64,000 nt of DNA from Eubacterium ventriosum. Lineage in GTDB: Bacteria; Bacillota; Clostridia; Lachnospirales; Lachnospiraceae. Below the pieces are notes generated by a model that had not been told where the DNA came from, made no database searches, and was given only the letters and a program-made list of their open reading frames with translations. Below, one piece after another: positions 34,139 to 43,517 of the stretch (within the stretch, counting starts at the first letter, position 1; each line of letters begins with the position of its first letter). The stretch lies in NCBI RefSeq assembly GCF_025150745.1, contig NZ_CP102282.1, forward strand, positions 755,501 to 819,500, written 5' to 3'. Position numbers and translations under genes: made by a program.

Positions 34139-34648
34139 ATGAGAACATATAAATATTTTGACAATGTCAAAAAAAATGCTGTTTTTACTGAACAAGCATG
34201 TCAGTTTTGTGGCAGTAAGAATGATTGTTTAGAAGGTGTATATTTTGAGAAAAATAATATTGAATCAGTGTGTGTTGAGTGTTTGGCGCAATCAAAAACA
34301 AGTGTTTATATTCCAGATGAAATACAATCAAAAATTGTAAGAGATAGAATAAAAAAAGTAGGTGAGCTTAGTATTACTCCACCAGTGGCATGGGTTCAAA
34401 GTAACGAATGGCCAGTTTGCTGTGATGATTATATGAAATATATTGGTGAGTGGGAAAAAACGGATTTTATTAATCAATCGAGTCATGAGGAATATATAAA
34501 CTACTTTAAGAAATTATTAGATAAGAAGATGCTTGAACGAATAGATGATATAGAAACATTAATCGAAGATCTTGGATATGATTCGGTTGCATATGCTTTT
34601 AGATGCATATATTGTAACAAAATAACAATAGTTTGCCAAGATTATTAA
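34139..34648 (+). CDS. CbrC family protein, putative immunity
   Basis: A 169-aa protein with zinc-binding cysteine pairs (CQFCGSK, CVEC, then WPVCCDDYM and CIYCNK) and a YKYFDNVKKNAVFTEQ start, matching the CbrC/UPF0167 family. E. coli CbrC affects colicin tolerance, and members occur as immunity genes in toxin loci. It lies 29 nt after the LHH-type toxin tip. A C-terminal fragment of a second copy is at 36310. Confidence 0.8.
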   Translation: MRTYKYFDNVKKNAVFTEQACQFCGSKNDCLEGVYFEKNNIESVCVECLAQSKTSVYIPDEIQSKIVRDRIKKVGELSITPPVAWVQSNEWPVCCDDYMKYIGEWEKTDFINQSSHEEYINYFKKLLDKKMLERIDDIETLIEDLGYDSVAYAFRCIYCNKITIVCQDY

Positions 34649-34649
34649 T

Positions 34650-34994
34650 AAAATTCAAACTAATAATTCTGATGGCTCAACAACTTATACAAAGGTAATA
34701 GATGGTAAAAGGGTAAGTGTAACTTATAATTCAGAAGGATATCCCGACTTTTCGCCTTATGTTCATCCGGATTATCCGAAACCAGTCAAGATAAATATGA
34801 CTGGTAATAATACAACAGATTTTAGAAATGCAAATATGGCAATTGGGAGAAAAGGCAGCAAACCACCAAAAGGATATACTTGGCATCATATGGAAGATGG
34901 CAAAAGTATGATTTTAGTTAGAAGGGATATTCATGATTGTACTACAGGAGGATTTGCACATACAGGCGGTGCATCAGTTGTAAGAAACAAATAA
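34650..34994 (+). pseudogene. Orphan WHH-type nuclease tip
   Basis: The frame is open right after the CbrC stop: NKIQTNNSDGSTTY, then DFSPYVHPDYPKPVK, GYTWHHMEDGKSMIL and HTGGAS. It is homologous to the tip at 32.7-33.1 kb but clearly diverged. No Hint or N-terminal domain precedes it. It is a displaced cassette that could be expressed only after recombination into a full toxin gene. Confidence 0.8.
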
Positions 34995-35005
34995 AGGAGT
35001 TTGAT

Positions 35006-35475
35006 ATGGAATTGTTTGATGAAGGGATAAAACTTACAAAGGAAGATATTTCGAAATATGAAAAAAAATGAATACAAAATTCCCAGAGGCATATGTTAAT
35101 TTTTTGTTAGAGAGCAATGGAGGAACTCCGGAAGAAGATTTAGCTTTCGACTTTATAGATATTGCGTCTAATAAAAAAAATAGTACAGATATTAGAGAAT
35201 TTTATATATTTTATCCAGAAGGAGAATCATCGTATGATGATATTATAAAGGTAAACTATATAATGAAATCTGAAGGATTGGTACCAGAAGAATGCCTTGT
35301 ATTTGCCGATGATTCAGCGGGTAATCCAATTTGTATGAAAACAGGTGGAGAGAATCAGGAAAGTATATTCTTATGTGATCATGAGTTGGAGAATGCTAAC
35401 AATGGTTATTTACTAATGAGTAAAGTTGCAGATTCATTTAATGAGTTTATAGAAAAGTTATACATAATAGAGTAA
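35006..35475 (+). pseudogene. SMI1/KNR4 immunity gene with frameshift in an A-run
   Basis: The ATG at 35006 with AAAGGAG upstream starts a frame (MELFDEGIKLTKEDI) that stops after the run of eight A residues near 35061-35068. The rest, in another frame, is almost identical to the intact copy at 30233. A one-base change in the A-run would restore it, so phase variation or a sequencing error are both possible. It follows the orphan WHH tip at 34650. Confidence 0.8.
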
Positions 35476-35502
35476 AGAAAAATAAAGATACGAAGGAAAG
35501 AT

Positions 35503-36072
35503 ATGCAATATAAAAAATATATTTTTAAAATACTTCATAATGAAATAAAACTTACCCCTAAAGTTTTTTCTTTTGCAGATGATACAAATCAAAATAGTAT
35601 TGATATTTATATTGGAGAAAATAGACCAGATATAGGAATTAACACTTACTCCACTATCGGATTATCAAAGTATCCAATTGATTTAATTTGTGAGGATGGG
35701 AGAGAAATAAGAGTTGAGTATATTGGAATGTGCAATAGTGATTTTCATGAATTTTCAAATATTGTGGCGTCGTGTGCATTCAATATTATAAAAGATAATT
35801 ACATATGCAAACCGGGAATGGTTGCGGTTGACGCGATTGCAGACTATTGTGATGAGTTAGAAATGAAACATATATATTATACTGTTCCTATATTTTGGGA
35901 AAATCTACAGGGAATAGAATATGATAATAAAATTATAAATTGGCTATATATGGTGCCAATTTCAGATAAAGAACTAGAATACATTAACGAGTATGGAGAT
36001 GAAAAGTTTGAGGAATTATTAGAAGAAAAAAATATTAACGTGTTTGACATATATAGAAAATCAATATTATAA
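35503..36072 (+). CDS. SUFU (suppressor of fused) family immunity protein
   Basis: A 189-aa protein matching the bacterial SUFU family: YSTIGLSKYPID, REIRVEYIGMCNSDF, IVASCAFNIIKDN and a C-terminal INWLYMVPISDKELEYI. SUFU proteins are known immunity partners of HNH-type toxins. It is a close paralogue of 43518-44087, but no toxin precedes it here, so it is an orphan. The frame is complete. Confidence 0.85.
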   Translation: MQYKKYIFKILHNEIKLTPKVFSFADDTNQNSIDIYIGENRPDIGINTYSTIGLSKYPIDLICEDGREIRVEYIGMCNSDFHEFSNIVASCAFNIIKDNYICKPGMVAVDAIADYCDELEMKHIYYTVPIFWENLQGIEYDNKIINWLYMVPISDKELEYINEYGDEKFEELLEEKNINVFDIYRKSIL

Positions 36073-36118
36073 AAAATGAGAACAATAAGGGAGAAAGAAG
36101 GAACAAACTATCTTATAA

Positions 36119-36304
36119 ATGGAAAATATGGGAATGATAGGAATAAAAGTAGCTAATCAAACATTTAATGCGTCCATTGCAAAAATAATGAGAAAGTATA
36201 TATCGGACTCCATTTCTGATATTAAGCTAAAAGTGATAAATGGTGAATATATATGTATGTGACTACACAGATTCAGAAGGAATTAACACAATAATTGCGA
36301 TACA
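36119..36304 (+). pseudogene. Immunity-like gene start with a short duplication frameshift
   Basis: The ATG frame (MENMGMIGIKVANQTFNASI) runs to TGA at 36260. An apparent ATGT duplication near 36250-36257 shifts it out of frame with DYTDSEGINTIIAI, the likely continuation. It is then cut by a junction to a CbrC-like fragment at 36310. The family is not recognised. Confidence 0.5.
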
Positions 36305-36309
36305 GCAAG

Positions 36310-36479
36310 AAAGTCATGAGGAATATATAGACTACTTTAAGGAATTGTTAGATAAGAAGATGATTGAACGAATAGATGATATAGAAACATTAATCGAAGA
36401 CCTTGGATATGATTCAGTTGCATATGCTTTTAGATGCATATGTTGTAACAAAGTAACGATAGTTTGCCAAAATTATTAA
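36310..36479 (+). pseudogene. CbrC-like C-terminal fragment
   Basis: From SHEEYIDYFKELLDKK to the stop, the 57 codons match the end of the CbrC-like gene at 34139-34648 with few changes (CICCNKVTIVC for CIYCNKITIVC). The N-terminal two-thirds are absent. It is evidence for a second, lost LHH/CbrC module. Confidence 0.8.
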
Positions 36480-36499
36480 TAAAATTCAAACTTTATTTT

Positions 36500-36590
36500 G
36501 AAAATAACAATAATCCTATTGCTGATTTGAATAAAAAGCTGCATTCAATATATTTCTAATAGGAGTGTCGGCATTGGCCGTGTTTGCATG
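36500..36590 (+). pseudogene. Pretoxin-segment scar
   Basis: The DNA encodes NNNPIADLNKKLHS, then after a small deletion SVSALAVF, exactly the segment that precedes the Hint domain in the toxins at 31845, 39986 and 42306. Nothing else of the toxin remains between two immunity-type regions. No gene is supported from 36480 to 36682. Confidence 0.75.
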
Positions 36591-36682
36591 CTAAGCTGAC
36601 AACCTTTTGGAAAAGATTGCAGTTACAAATAGAAAAAGATACTTAGATTATTAATATTATGTAGTAGAAGGGAAACAACAAA

Positions 36683-37087
36683 ATGAATGAAAGTATACTT
36701 GAGATTCTAAAAAAAATGGATAAGGAAACACCAGCCACAAAGATAATGATAGAAAAAGTTGAAAAGGAGTGGAATATTAGTTTACCATGTGAGTATAAGC
36801 AGTTGATTTTATTTTCAAACGGTATAGAAGGGCCAATTGGAAAGGCAAATTATTTATCAATTTGGCCAATAAATGAACTAATTGAATTAAATCAAGAATA
36901 TGCTGTCGATGAGTTCTTACCAGGAATTAAATATTTTGGTTCTGATGGGGGAGATATGGCATATGGATTTGAATTTGATCATGATAGGACTACAATAATT
37001 GAAATACCTTTTGATTCGATAAATAAGGAAGAAGTGAAAAAATATGGTGAATCTTTTTTTGAATTTCTAATCGAGAATAACAAGTAA
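36683..37087 (+). CDS. SMI1/KNR4 family protein, third type
   Basis: A 134-aa protein with an SMI1/KNR4 pattern: ATKIMIEKVEKEWNISLPCEY, a LFSNGIEGPIG loop and IKYFGSDGGDMAYGFEFD. It is distinct from both other SMI1 types in this array, so it probably protects against another toxin, now lost. A ribosome site lies upstream (AGAAGGGA). Confidence 0.8.
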   Translation: MNESILEILKKMDKETPATKIMIEKVEKEWNISLPCEYKQLILFSNGIEGPIGKANYLSIWPINELIELNQEYAVDEFLPGIKYFGSDGGDMAYGFEFDHDRTTIIEIPFDSINKEEVKKYGESFFEFLIENNK

Positions 37088-37127
37088 TTCTACATAAAAA
37101 TTGTTGATTAAAATAGGAGAGTTAAAA

Positions 37128-37748
37128 ATGTCATTGTGGAATGAATTAGAGGAGATGTTTGAGACATCAGGAAATTCGATTAAAGTATATAATGCAAAAG
37201 TGAAAACGTCCGGAGTTATTGAAAAAATAGGTGTTACAACTAATTCAGTACTTGGATGTATCATTTACAACTTGGAATTTCTATTAGTAGATAATTGGGT
37301 AAGAGTAATTGGAAGGGGAAATAAAGAGAAGTATGGAATAATTGACTTTAATTCGTATTTTATGAAATATGAAAAAAATATGTTTGTTGTTGCAACAGAT
37401 GTAATTGGTGGCATATTTGCTATAAATCAAGGTAAATACTGCGAAGACATTGGAAAGGTTTGGTATTTAGCACCAGATACTTTGGAATGGGAGAGTTTAT
37501 CTTTTGAATATTCAGAGTTTATTGCATGGCTTGCACAAGGAAATATAAATGAGTTTTATCAGAGCATGAGATGGAAAAATTGGAGAGATTTAGCAATAAA
37601 TGTTGAAATAGATCAAGGAATTTTGATATATCCTTTTTTATGGTCTGATGAAATAATAATACAAAATGCAACAAAAAAAATAGTCCCATTTTACGAGTTG
37701 GTTAGTATTAATATGGAGTATATATCAAAACTTGGAATAAATGATTAA
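37128..37748 (+). CDS. DUF2625 family protein, putative immunity
   Basis: A 206-aa protein matching DUF2625: GVTTNSVLGCIIYN, a VRVIGRGN turn, VATDVIGGIFAINQG, a WYLAPDTLEWESL motif and DQGILIYPFLWS. The family has no firm function but often occurs with SMI1-like genes in toxin-immunity loci. The ATG at 37128 has AGGAGA upstream. It appears intact. Confidence 0.75.
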   Translation: MSLWNELEEMFETSGNSIKVYNAKVKTSGVIEKIGVTTNSVLGCIIYNLEFLLVDNWVRVIGRGNKEKYGIIDFNSYFMKYEKNMFVVATDVIGGIFAINQGKYCEDIGKVWYLAPDTLEWESLSFEYSEFIAWLAQGNINEFYQSMRWKNWRDLAINVEIDQGILIYPFLWSDEIIIQNATKKIVPFYELVSINMEYISKLGIND

Positions 37749-37753
37749 AATTT

Positions 37754-37902
37754 ATGGTAAGTTTTCAAAAAAACATTTTAAAAATGAAAGATAGAGAATT
37801 CTATGTTTTCTATCAAGAAGGAGAATCGTCATATGATGATATTATTAAAGTTAATACTATAATGAAAACTGAGGGATTGATACCAGAGGAATACCTTGTG
37901 TT
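37754..37902 (+). pseudogene. SMI1/KNR4 middle fragment
   Basis: The frame encodes DREFYVFYQEGESSYDDIIK, then NTIMKTEGLIPEEY, matching the middle of the SMI1 protein at 30233. It is joined at both ends to unrelated sequence. It sits directly before the Hint fragment at 37903, showing immunity DNA fused to toxin DNA. Confidence 0.75.
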
Positions 37903-38544
37903 GAGGCGGCATTATTATGTATTGGCAATGAACTTCTCGATTCAAATGGTGATATATATTTGGTTAATGAAATATATAGAGAAAAATGCATTGAAGATAA
38001 GTATGTATATAACATAAAAGTCGAAGATTATCATACATACTTTGTCGGCAATTGTGGAATTTGGGCGCACAATAAAAATTGCCCACCACATATGAATGAA
38101 GATGGAACATTAAAACCGAATCAGGAATACACTACAGGAGAAAACGGATATACATATAAAACAGATTCTAATGGTAATATTGTGAGTGCTCATGCTGATG
38201 AATTAAAATTTAAAACGCATGATGGTAGATTAAAACATAATCCTAACACAGCAGATAAATTACCAGGTGATGATGCGGGACACATATTTGCAGACCAATT
38301 TGGTGGTTCTCCGGAACTTGATAATCTTGTATCGCAAAGAAGCACATTAAACAGAGCTGTTAAAGGAGACAATAGGACATATAGAGCGATGGAAAAGAGT
38401 TGGGCTGATGCAATGAATAATGGCAAAAAGGTTACTGACATAGATATTAATTTAGCATACAGTGAAGGCTCGTCACGGCCGAGCCGATTTGATGTTTCTT
38501 ATAAAATAGACGGTAAGTTTGAAATGATAAGTTTTAAAAATTAA
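37903..38544 (+). pseudogene. Hint C-terminal fragment with DNA/RNA non-specific endonuclease tip
   Basis: The frame begins inside the Hint domain (EAALLCIGNELLDSNGD), goes through VEDYHTYFVG to AHNKN, and continues as an NS-type nuclease with DDAGHIFADQFGGSPELDNL and SQRSTLNRAVKG. The DxGH motif is the catalytic signature of that family. The N-terminal half of Hint and all upstream domains are absent. The DUF600-like immunity gene follows 12 nt later. Confidence 0.85.
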
Positions 38545-38555
38545 GGAGGTATAAA

Positions 38556-38987
38556 ATGTTAAAAGGATTTGAAGACGCTTTTGTTGATGCTCAAGCAAGT
38601 GTAATATCGTTAGGCTTGGAATTGTTAAGCAATTCAGGAAAGGAAGCTGAAAAAATATATATATATTTGTATCGAAATGACGAAATGGACTATATAAATT
38701 TCTTCTTTGAGAAAGAAGGCAAATTGTATACAAGAGATGATTGGTTTTCATCAGGAGAAATAAGAGATTTTTTTTATTGTGCAAAGGATGATTTAGATAA
38801 TATCACAAATGTTTGTGAGGCTTATGATGCAAAACGCCCATATGAATTTAGATTGATATACAATGTAATTACTAAAGCATTGGATTCAAAATATAATTAT
38901 GAGGACATTGTTATAACAGGAGACAAAAACATTTTTGATTTATTTGAAGATTGGTTTGATGAGTGTGGCAAAAACATTACTAAATGA
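38556..38987 (+). CDS. DUF600/YezG-like immunity protein for the NS nuclease
   Basis: A 143-aa protein: AEKIYIYLYRNDEM, a FFEKEGKLYTRDDWF core and SKYNYEDI. AAGGAGG lies 6 nt before the ATG. It directly follows the nuclease tip, as YezG does its LXG DNase partner in Bacillus. The paralogue at 31249 is an orphan whose toxin was deleted. Confidence 0.8.
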   Translation: MLKGFEDAFVDAQASVISLGLELLSNSGKEAEKIYIYLYRNDEMDYINFFFEKEGKLYTRDDWFSSGEIRDFFYCAKDDLDNITNVCEAYDAKRPYEFRLIYNVITKALDSKYNYEDIVITGDKNIFDLFEDWFDECGKNITK

Positions 38988-38997
38988 TAGGAGATAA

Positions 38998-40038
38998 ATG
39001 AAAATGAATGAACAAATTCAAACATTAATAGCCAATTCAAGATTGGCATTTGTACAAGGAAAATATCAGGAAGCACTTGATATAGCAAAAGATGCTATCA
39101 AAGTGGATCCTAATAATGCAGACGCATATTTATGTGCTGGAAATGCAAATATGTCATTTGAAAAATATGACATAGCAATTAAATATTATCAGAAGGCCGT
39201 AGAGTGTGAACCGGAAAATGGCGACAGATATTTTCATTTAGGATATGCTTTGGCAACTAATTCACAATCAGCGGAAGCAATTGCGATATTTGCAAAAGCA
39301 GATGAAATTGGATGTTCTCCGGAGGTTACGGGGCAATTATATAAGATTCTTGGAATGCTTTGTTTTGATTTAAAAAAATATGATGATGCGGTTGTTAATT
39401 TATGTAAAGCCGAAACAATTATCGGAATCGATATTGAAATATTACAAAGAAAAGCGTTAAGTTATGGAATGTTAGGCGAATATACGAAGGGGTTAGAAGT
39501 TGCAAATCAGATTAAATTATTTGCACCTTCTGAATATTTGGGATATAGAATCGCTAAAGAAATATTGCTGTTACAAAATAGAAATGAAGAAGCAGAGGAA
39601 GAAATTGACAGGGCAGAAAGATTTTCCAGACCATGCATGGATTTCTTCATAGATAAGATTTCCTTGGAATTAGCGAAATATACACAAGATAAGGAAAAGG
39701 AACATTATAGAAGAGCACTAGCGTACATAAATGATTCATTATACGCAATTAAACCAGAAGTACAGAATGTGGTAGATGCATATATTAATGCTGCAGAGGT
39801 TTATGTCCAGTTAGAGGATGGAGATATGGCAGCTAATTGTCTTGGCGCAGCAGAGAATCCGATAGACTCATTTAATGAAGGATTCTCAATTAACAAAATG
39901 GAAAGTAAGGAAAATGCTGGCCCTATTATGAGACCTAGCGATAGAGAGATTAACAGAGCTGTTGAAGAAGCAAGAAGAAAATATGGTGATAGACGAATTG
40001 AACAAACAGGTTACAGAGTTTATTACGACTACTGTTAA
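38998..40038 (+). CDS. TPR-repeat protein in the toxin array
   Basis: A 346-aa protein with tandem tetratricopeptide repeats from residue ~8 (ARLAFVQGKYQEALDIAKDAI-type helices, KYDIAIKYYQKAVE) to ~290. The C-terminal ~50 residues are less regular and overlap, in another frame, the start of the next toxin. TPR proteins here could be chaperones or adaptors for toxin export. The last codons may have been altered by the recombination that created the overlap. Confidence 0.7.
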   Translation: MKMNEQIQTLIANSRLAFVQGKYQEALDIAKDAIKVDPNNADAYLCAGNANMSFEKYDIAIKYYQKAVECEPENGDRYFHLGYALATNSQSAEAIAIFAKADEIGCSPEVTGQLYKILGMLCFDLKKYDDAVVNLCKAETIIGIDIEILQRKALSYGMLGEYTKGLEVANQIKLFAPSEYLGYRIAKEILLLQNRNEEAEEEIDRAERFSRPCMDFFIDKISLELAKYTQDKEKEHYRRALAYINDSLYAIKPEVQNVVDAYINAAEVYVQLEDGDMAANCLGAAENPIDSFNEGFSINKMESKENAGPIMRPSDREINRAVEEARRKYGDRRIEQTGYRVYYDYC

Positions 40039-41620
40039 GAGAGATAATTCTGCACGCGATGAAATCAATAAGTCGAAAAAAGAGTTTTACTCGAAGTACA
40101 GCTATTTAAAGCCGGATTGCGAAAAAAATGCCATCGAAAAGATTGTGGATAAAGTTGAAAAGGCAGCTGAGTGGTGTGCAAAACATTGGAAGTTAATAGC
40201 CACTGCTGTGATTGTTGTGGTGGCAGTTGCATTAATAGCAACCGGAGTCGGAGCAGGAATAGGTGGAACACTTTTGGTTGGAGCCTGTTGGGGAGCAATA
40301 ACAGGAGCAGTTATCGGTGGTGTTGCCGGTGGACTGGAAAGTATGAGCCAAGGCGGTTCTTTCCTTGACGGATTTGAAGATGGTGCTTTTTCAGGTGCAG
40401 TAGGCGGTGCTATTGGAGGCGCAGCTTTTGCAGGACTTGGAGTTGCCGGATCCGCATTAGGCAAGGGAATCAGTTGTGCATCAAAACTCGGAAAAGCAAT
40501 AAAGGGAACGGCAGCGGTATCAAAAGTGCTGAGTCTTGGAATGGCTGGGTTTGATATGATTTCTTTAGCGGATATGGCAATTGATAATAAAAATAATCCT
40601 ATTGCAGATCTGAATAAAAAACTACATTCAAGCAAGGCGTATAATATATTCCAAACTAGTGTGTCGGCATTGGCAGTTTTTACCGGTGGAATGACAACAA
40701 CAATGTCATGCTTTATTGCAGGAACATTAGTGGCAACAAAAAAAGGAAAGATTCCTATTGAAGAAGTTAAATGTAATGATTGGGTATTATCCGCAGCTCC
40801 TAATACATTGAGAAAATCTTATAAACGTGTAGAAAATATTTTTAATCGTCAGGTTGACTTTTTAATTCATTTATACATCAGTGGAGATGAGATTGTAACA
40901 TCTGATAATCATCCGTTTTATATAGTTGGAAAAGGATTTGTTGCAGCTTCTTTATTATGCGTTGGCATGCAATTAATTGATGCAAATGGAGATGTTCATG
41001 TTTTAGAAAACATTTATAGAGAGCAATGTAATAGTAAAGTTTGCGTTTATAATTTTACTGTAGAGGATTTTCATACATATTTTATTGGACAGAATACTAT
41101 ATTGGTCCATAATGCAGAATGTAATGTCGCATTTAACAAAAAATCAAAATATGATCAAAAAGAATATGAACAACAATTGAATGACCAACAAGAAGGATTA
41201 AATAAGTTAACACTAGAAGAATATAAGAATAACAGAGAAACTTATATTAAAAACGGAAGAAACCCAGAGGGACAAAAGTATCAAACTGCAGCTAGAGATA
41301 AAGAAGTTTTAAATCGACAGCTTGCGTATATGAAAAAAGGTGTTGACTCAAATAAGGCTTTACAACTTGCAAAACAAGATGTAAAGGGTTTAGCTGCATT
41401 GCATGGTCCCGATCAAATTGCTGGGGGGCGAGCAGATAATATCACCGGTTTAGGAAATTCGGGAATAAATTCATCAATTGGAAGCCAATGGAAGAGTAGA
41501 GTTAATGTATTAGACGATTATGTAAACTCGAAAATTAGCAACTACATAAAATCAAATCCCACTAATACTAATGGTTGGAAAAATTTACATTTAGATGTAG
41601 AGTTATCGATAGGTAACTAG
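39986..41620 (+). CDS. Hint polymorphic toxin with Ntox15 DNase tip
   Basis: About 544 aa: a helical segment shared with 25402 onward (EFITTTVKRDNSARDEINKS), membrane-like pretoxin helices, the Gly-rich segment, a Hint domain (CFIAGTLVATKKG, TSDNHPFYI, VHNAE) and a tip with LHGPDQIAGGRADN, the HxxD signature of Ntox15 (Tde1-type) DNases. The ATG at 39986 has only a weak ribosome site and the usual N-terminal domain is missing. The frame is complete otherwise; the Tdi1-like gene follows. Confidence 0.75.
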   Translation: MIDELNKQVTEFITTTVKRDNSARDEINKSKKEFYSKYSYLKPDCEKNAIEKIVDKVEKAAEWCAKHWKLIATAVIVVVAVALIATGVGAGIGGTLLVGACWGAITGAVIGGVAGGLESMSQGGSFLDGFEDGAFSGAVGGAIGGAAFAGLGVAGSALGKGISCASKLGKAIKGTAAVSKVLSLGMAGFDMISLADMAIDNKNNPIADLNKKLHSSKAYNIFQTSVSALAVFTGGMTTTMSCFIAGTLVATKKGKIPIEEVKCNDWVLSAAPNTLRKSYKRVENIFNRQVDFLIHLYISGDEIVTSDNHPFYIVGKGFVAASLLCVGMQLIDANGDVHVLENIYREQCNSKVCVYNFTVEDFHTYFIGQNTILVHNAECNVAFNKKSKYDQKEYEQQLNDQQEGLNKLTLEEYKNNRETYIKNGRNPEGQKYQTAARDKEVLNRQLAYMKKGVDSNKALQLAKQDVKGLAALHGPDQIAGGRADNITGLGNSGINSSIGSQWKSRVNVLDDYVNSKISNYIKSNPTNTNGWKNLHLDVELSIGN

Positions 41621-41632
41621 AAAGGAACATAG

Positions 41633-42193
41633 ATGATATATAGAGACTTTCATAGAGAAAATGAAATTGGAAATGATGTAATAAAAAAATATAGTGATAT
41701 TCTTCCAAAAGAATTAATTTCTATTTGGAAAAAATACGGTACTGGAAGCATGATGAACGGATTTCTTAAAGTAGTTAATCCGGATGAATATATTGAGATA
41801 CTTCGGGAGTCTTTTGCAGACTATGAGGGAGTGGTTCCAGTTATGTTAACAGCTTTTGGAGACATAATAACTATTAATAGTGAGGGGAGAGTTGATATTA
41901 TTTATTATCGTTATGGATATTATAGTGTAATTGCAACTGGTTGGGAGATGTTTGAGGTGTTTGCTGGCGATTCTTTTATGAATGAAAGAATGTTTAAGAA
42001 TATTCTTTATAATGCTGCTGTCGAAAAACATGGGAGAGTTGAATTTGAAGAATGCTTTGGTTATGTCCCATTACTCGCTTTGGGAGGAAATGAGACGGTT
42101 GATAATCTTAAAAAAATAAAAACAAAGGAGCATATTGAAGTAATAATTGAGATGGTTGGAATTATATCAGATATGAAGTCGATAATTATGTAA
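41633..42193 (+). CDS. Tdi1-like immunity protein (GAD-like plus DUF1851)
   Basis: A 186-aa protein with a GAD-like N-terminus (LPKELISIWKKYGTGSMMNGF, VVNPDEY) and a C-terminal DUF1851 segment (GYVPLLALGGNETVDNLKKI). This is the fold of Tdi1, the immunity protein of the Agrobacterium Ntox15 toxin Tde1. It follows the Ntox15 toxin by 12 nt with AAAGGA upstream, so pairing is well supported by two independent family matches. Confidence 0.85.
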   Translation: MIYRDFHRENEIGNDVIKKYSDILPKELISIWKKYGTGSMMNGFLKVVNPDEYIEILRESFADYEGVVPVMLTAFGDIITINSEGRVDIIYYRYGYYSVIATGWEMFEVFAGDSFMNERMFKNILYNAAVEKHGRVEFEECFGYVPLLALGGNETVDNLKKIKTKEHIEVIIEMVGIISDMKSIIM

Positions 42194-42213
42194 TAAACAC
42201 AACGAGTATAGTA

Positions 42214-42308
42214 TATGTTAAAAGGATTTGAAGAATTATCTGAATAAAAAATATATTCAGTAAATAGAAATCAATCTGTAATTAATAAAATGATTCAAGT
42301 AATGAATA
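42214..42308 (+). pseudogene. Hybrid scar before the GH-E toxin
   Basis: It starts like the DUF600 gene (ATGTTAAAAGGATTTGAAG), continues with DNA that also precedes the N-terminal toxin gene at 44558-44640, then jumps at about 42306 into the pretoxin repeat (CTTGGAGCCTGTTGG). Two recombination joints lie within 100 bp. Confidence 0.7.
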
Positions 42309-43472
42309 TTGCTTGGAGCCTGTTGGGGAGCAATAACAGGAGCAGTTATCGGTGGTGTTGCCGGTGGACTGGAAAGTATGAGCCAAGGCGGTTCTTTCCT
42401 TGACGGATTTGAAGATGGTGCTTTTTCAGGTGCAGTAGGCGGTGCTATTGGAGGCGCAGCTTTTGCAGGACTTGGAGTTGCCGGATCCGCATTAGGCAAG
42501 GGAATCAGTTGTGCATCAAAACTCGGAAAAGCAATAAAGGGAACGGCAGCGGTATCAAAAGTGCTGAGCCTTGGAATGGCTGGATTTGATATGATTTCTT
42601 TAGCTGATATGGCAATTGATAATAAAAATAATCCTATTGCTGATTTAAATAAAAAGCTACATTCAAATAAAGCTTATAATGTATTTCAAATAAGTGTGTC
42701 GGCACTTGCAGTATTTACCGGTGGTATGACAACAACTATGAAGTGTTTTGTCGCAGGAACTTTAGTATTAACAATAGATGGATTAAAAAAAATCGAAGAC
42801 ATCGAGGTTGGAGATAGGGTTTTAGCAGCAGATACAGATACGATGGAAAGAAAATACAAAGAGGTATTAGATACATTTGTAAGAAAGACAAATGATTTGA
42901 TACATATTTTCATTGGAGAAGAAGAAATAGTTACTACAGCAGACCATCCATTTTGGGTCGAGGGAAAAGTTTTTGTCCCTGCAATGAGCCTTGTAATAGA
43001 TAGTGAATTATTAAACAACAGTGGAAATGTAGTACGTGTTGATAATTTACTTAGAGAAACAAACGCTGATGGTGCAGAGGTATATAACTTTAAAGTAGAT
43101 GAGTATCATACGTATTATGTAGGAGATATGCATATTCTTGTTCATAATGCAGGTGATGCATATAGTCGTCCTTCGGGATTCAGAAAAGGTGTAAGAGATA
43201 AAGCATGGGAAGAAGTTGAAAAAGCATCTCCAGATGGTATAGTTCACGATCCTAAAACAGGACGACCAATGAGTAAAGATGAACCATGGGATATGGGACA
43301 TAAGCCTGGGTATGAGTTTAGAAAACATAGAGCAAGTGCACGGGAAAGAGGAATTACTAGGAAACAGTTTCTAGATGAACATAATAATCCTTCACATTAT
43401 AGACCAGAATTGCCGTCATCAAATAGGAGTCACGTATGCGAAGATTTAACAGATTTATATCTAGGACCATGA
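42309..43472 (+). pseudogene. 5'-truncated Hint polymorphic toxin with GH-E nuclease tip
   Basis: The frame is open from the pretoxin repeat. It has a Hint domain (CFVAGTLVLTIDG, TTADHPFWV, VHNAG, about 42744-43151) and a tip with WDMGHKPGYEFRKHR and EHNNPSHYRPELPSSNRSH, the GH and later E/H residues of GH-E HNH nucleases. The N-terminal export domain and start site are missing. The SUFU gene, its expected immunity partner, follows by 45 nt. Confidence 0.82.
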
Positions 43473-43517
43473 TTATATTATAAAAAATAGAAAAAGTAGA
43501 AATAGGAGAAAGGAAAT

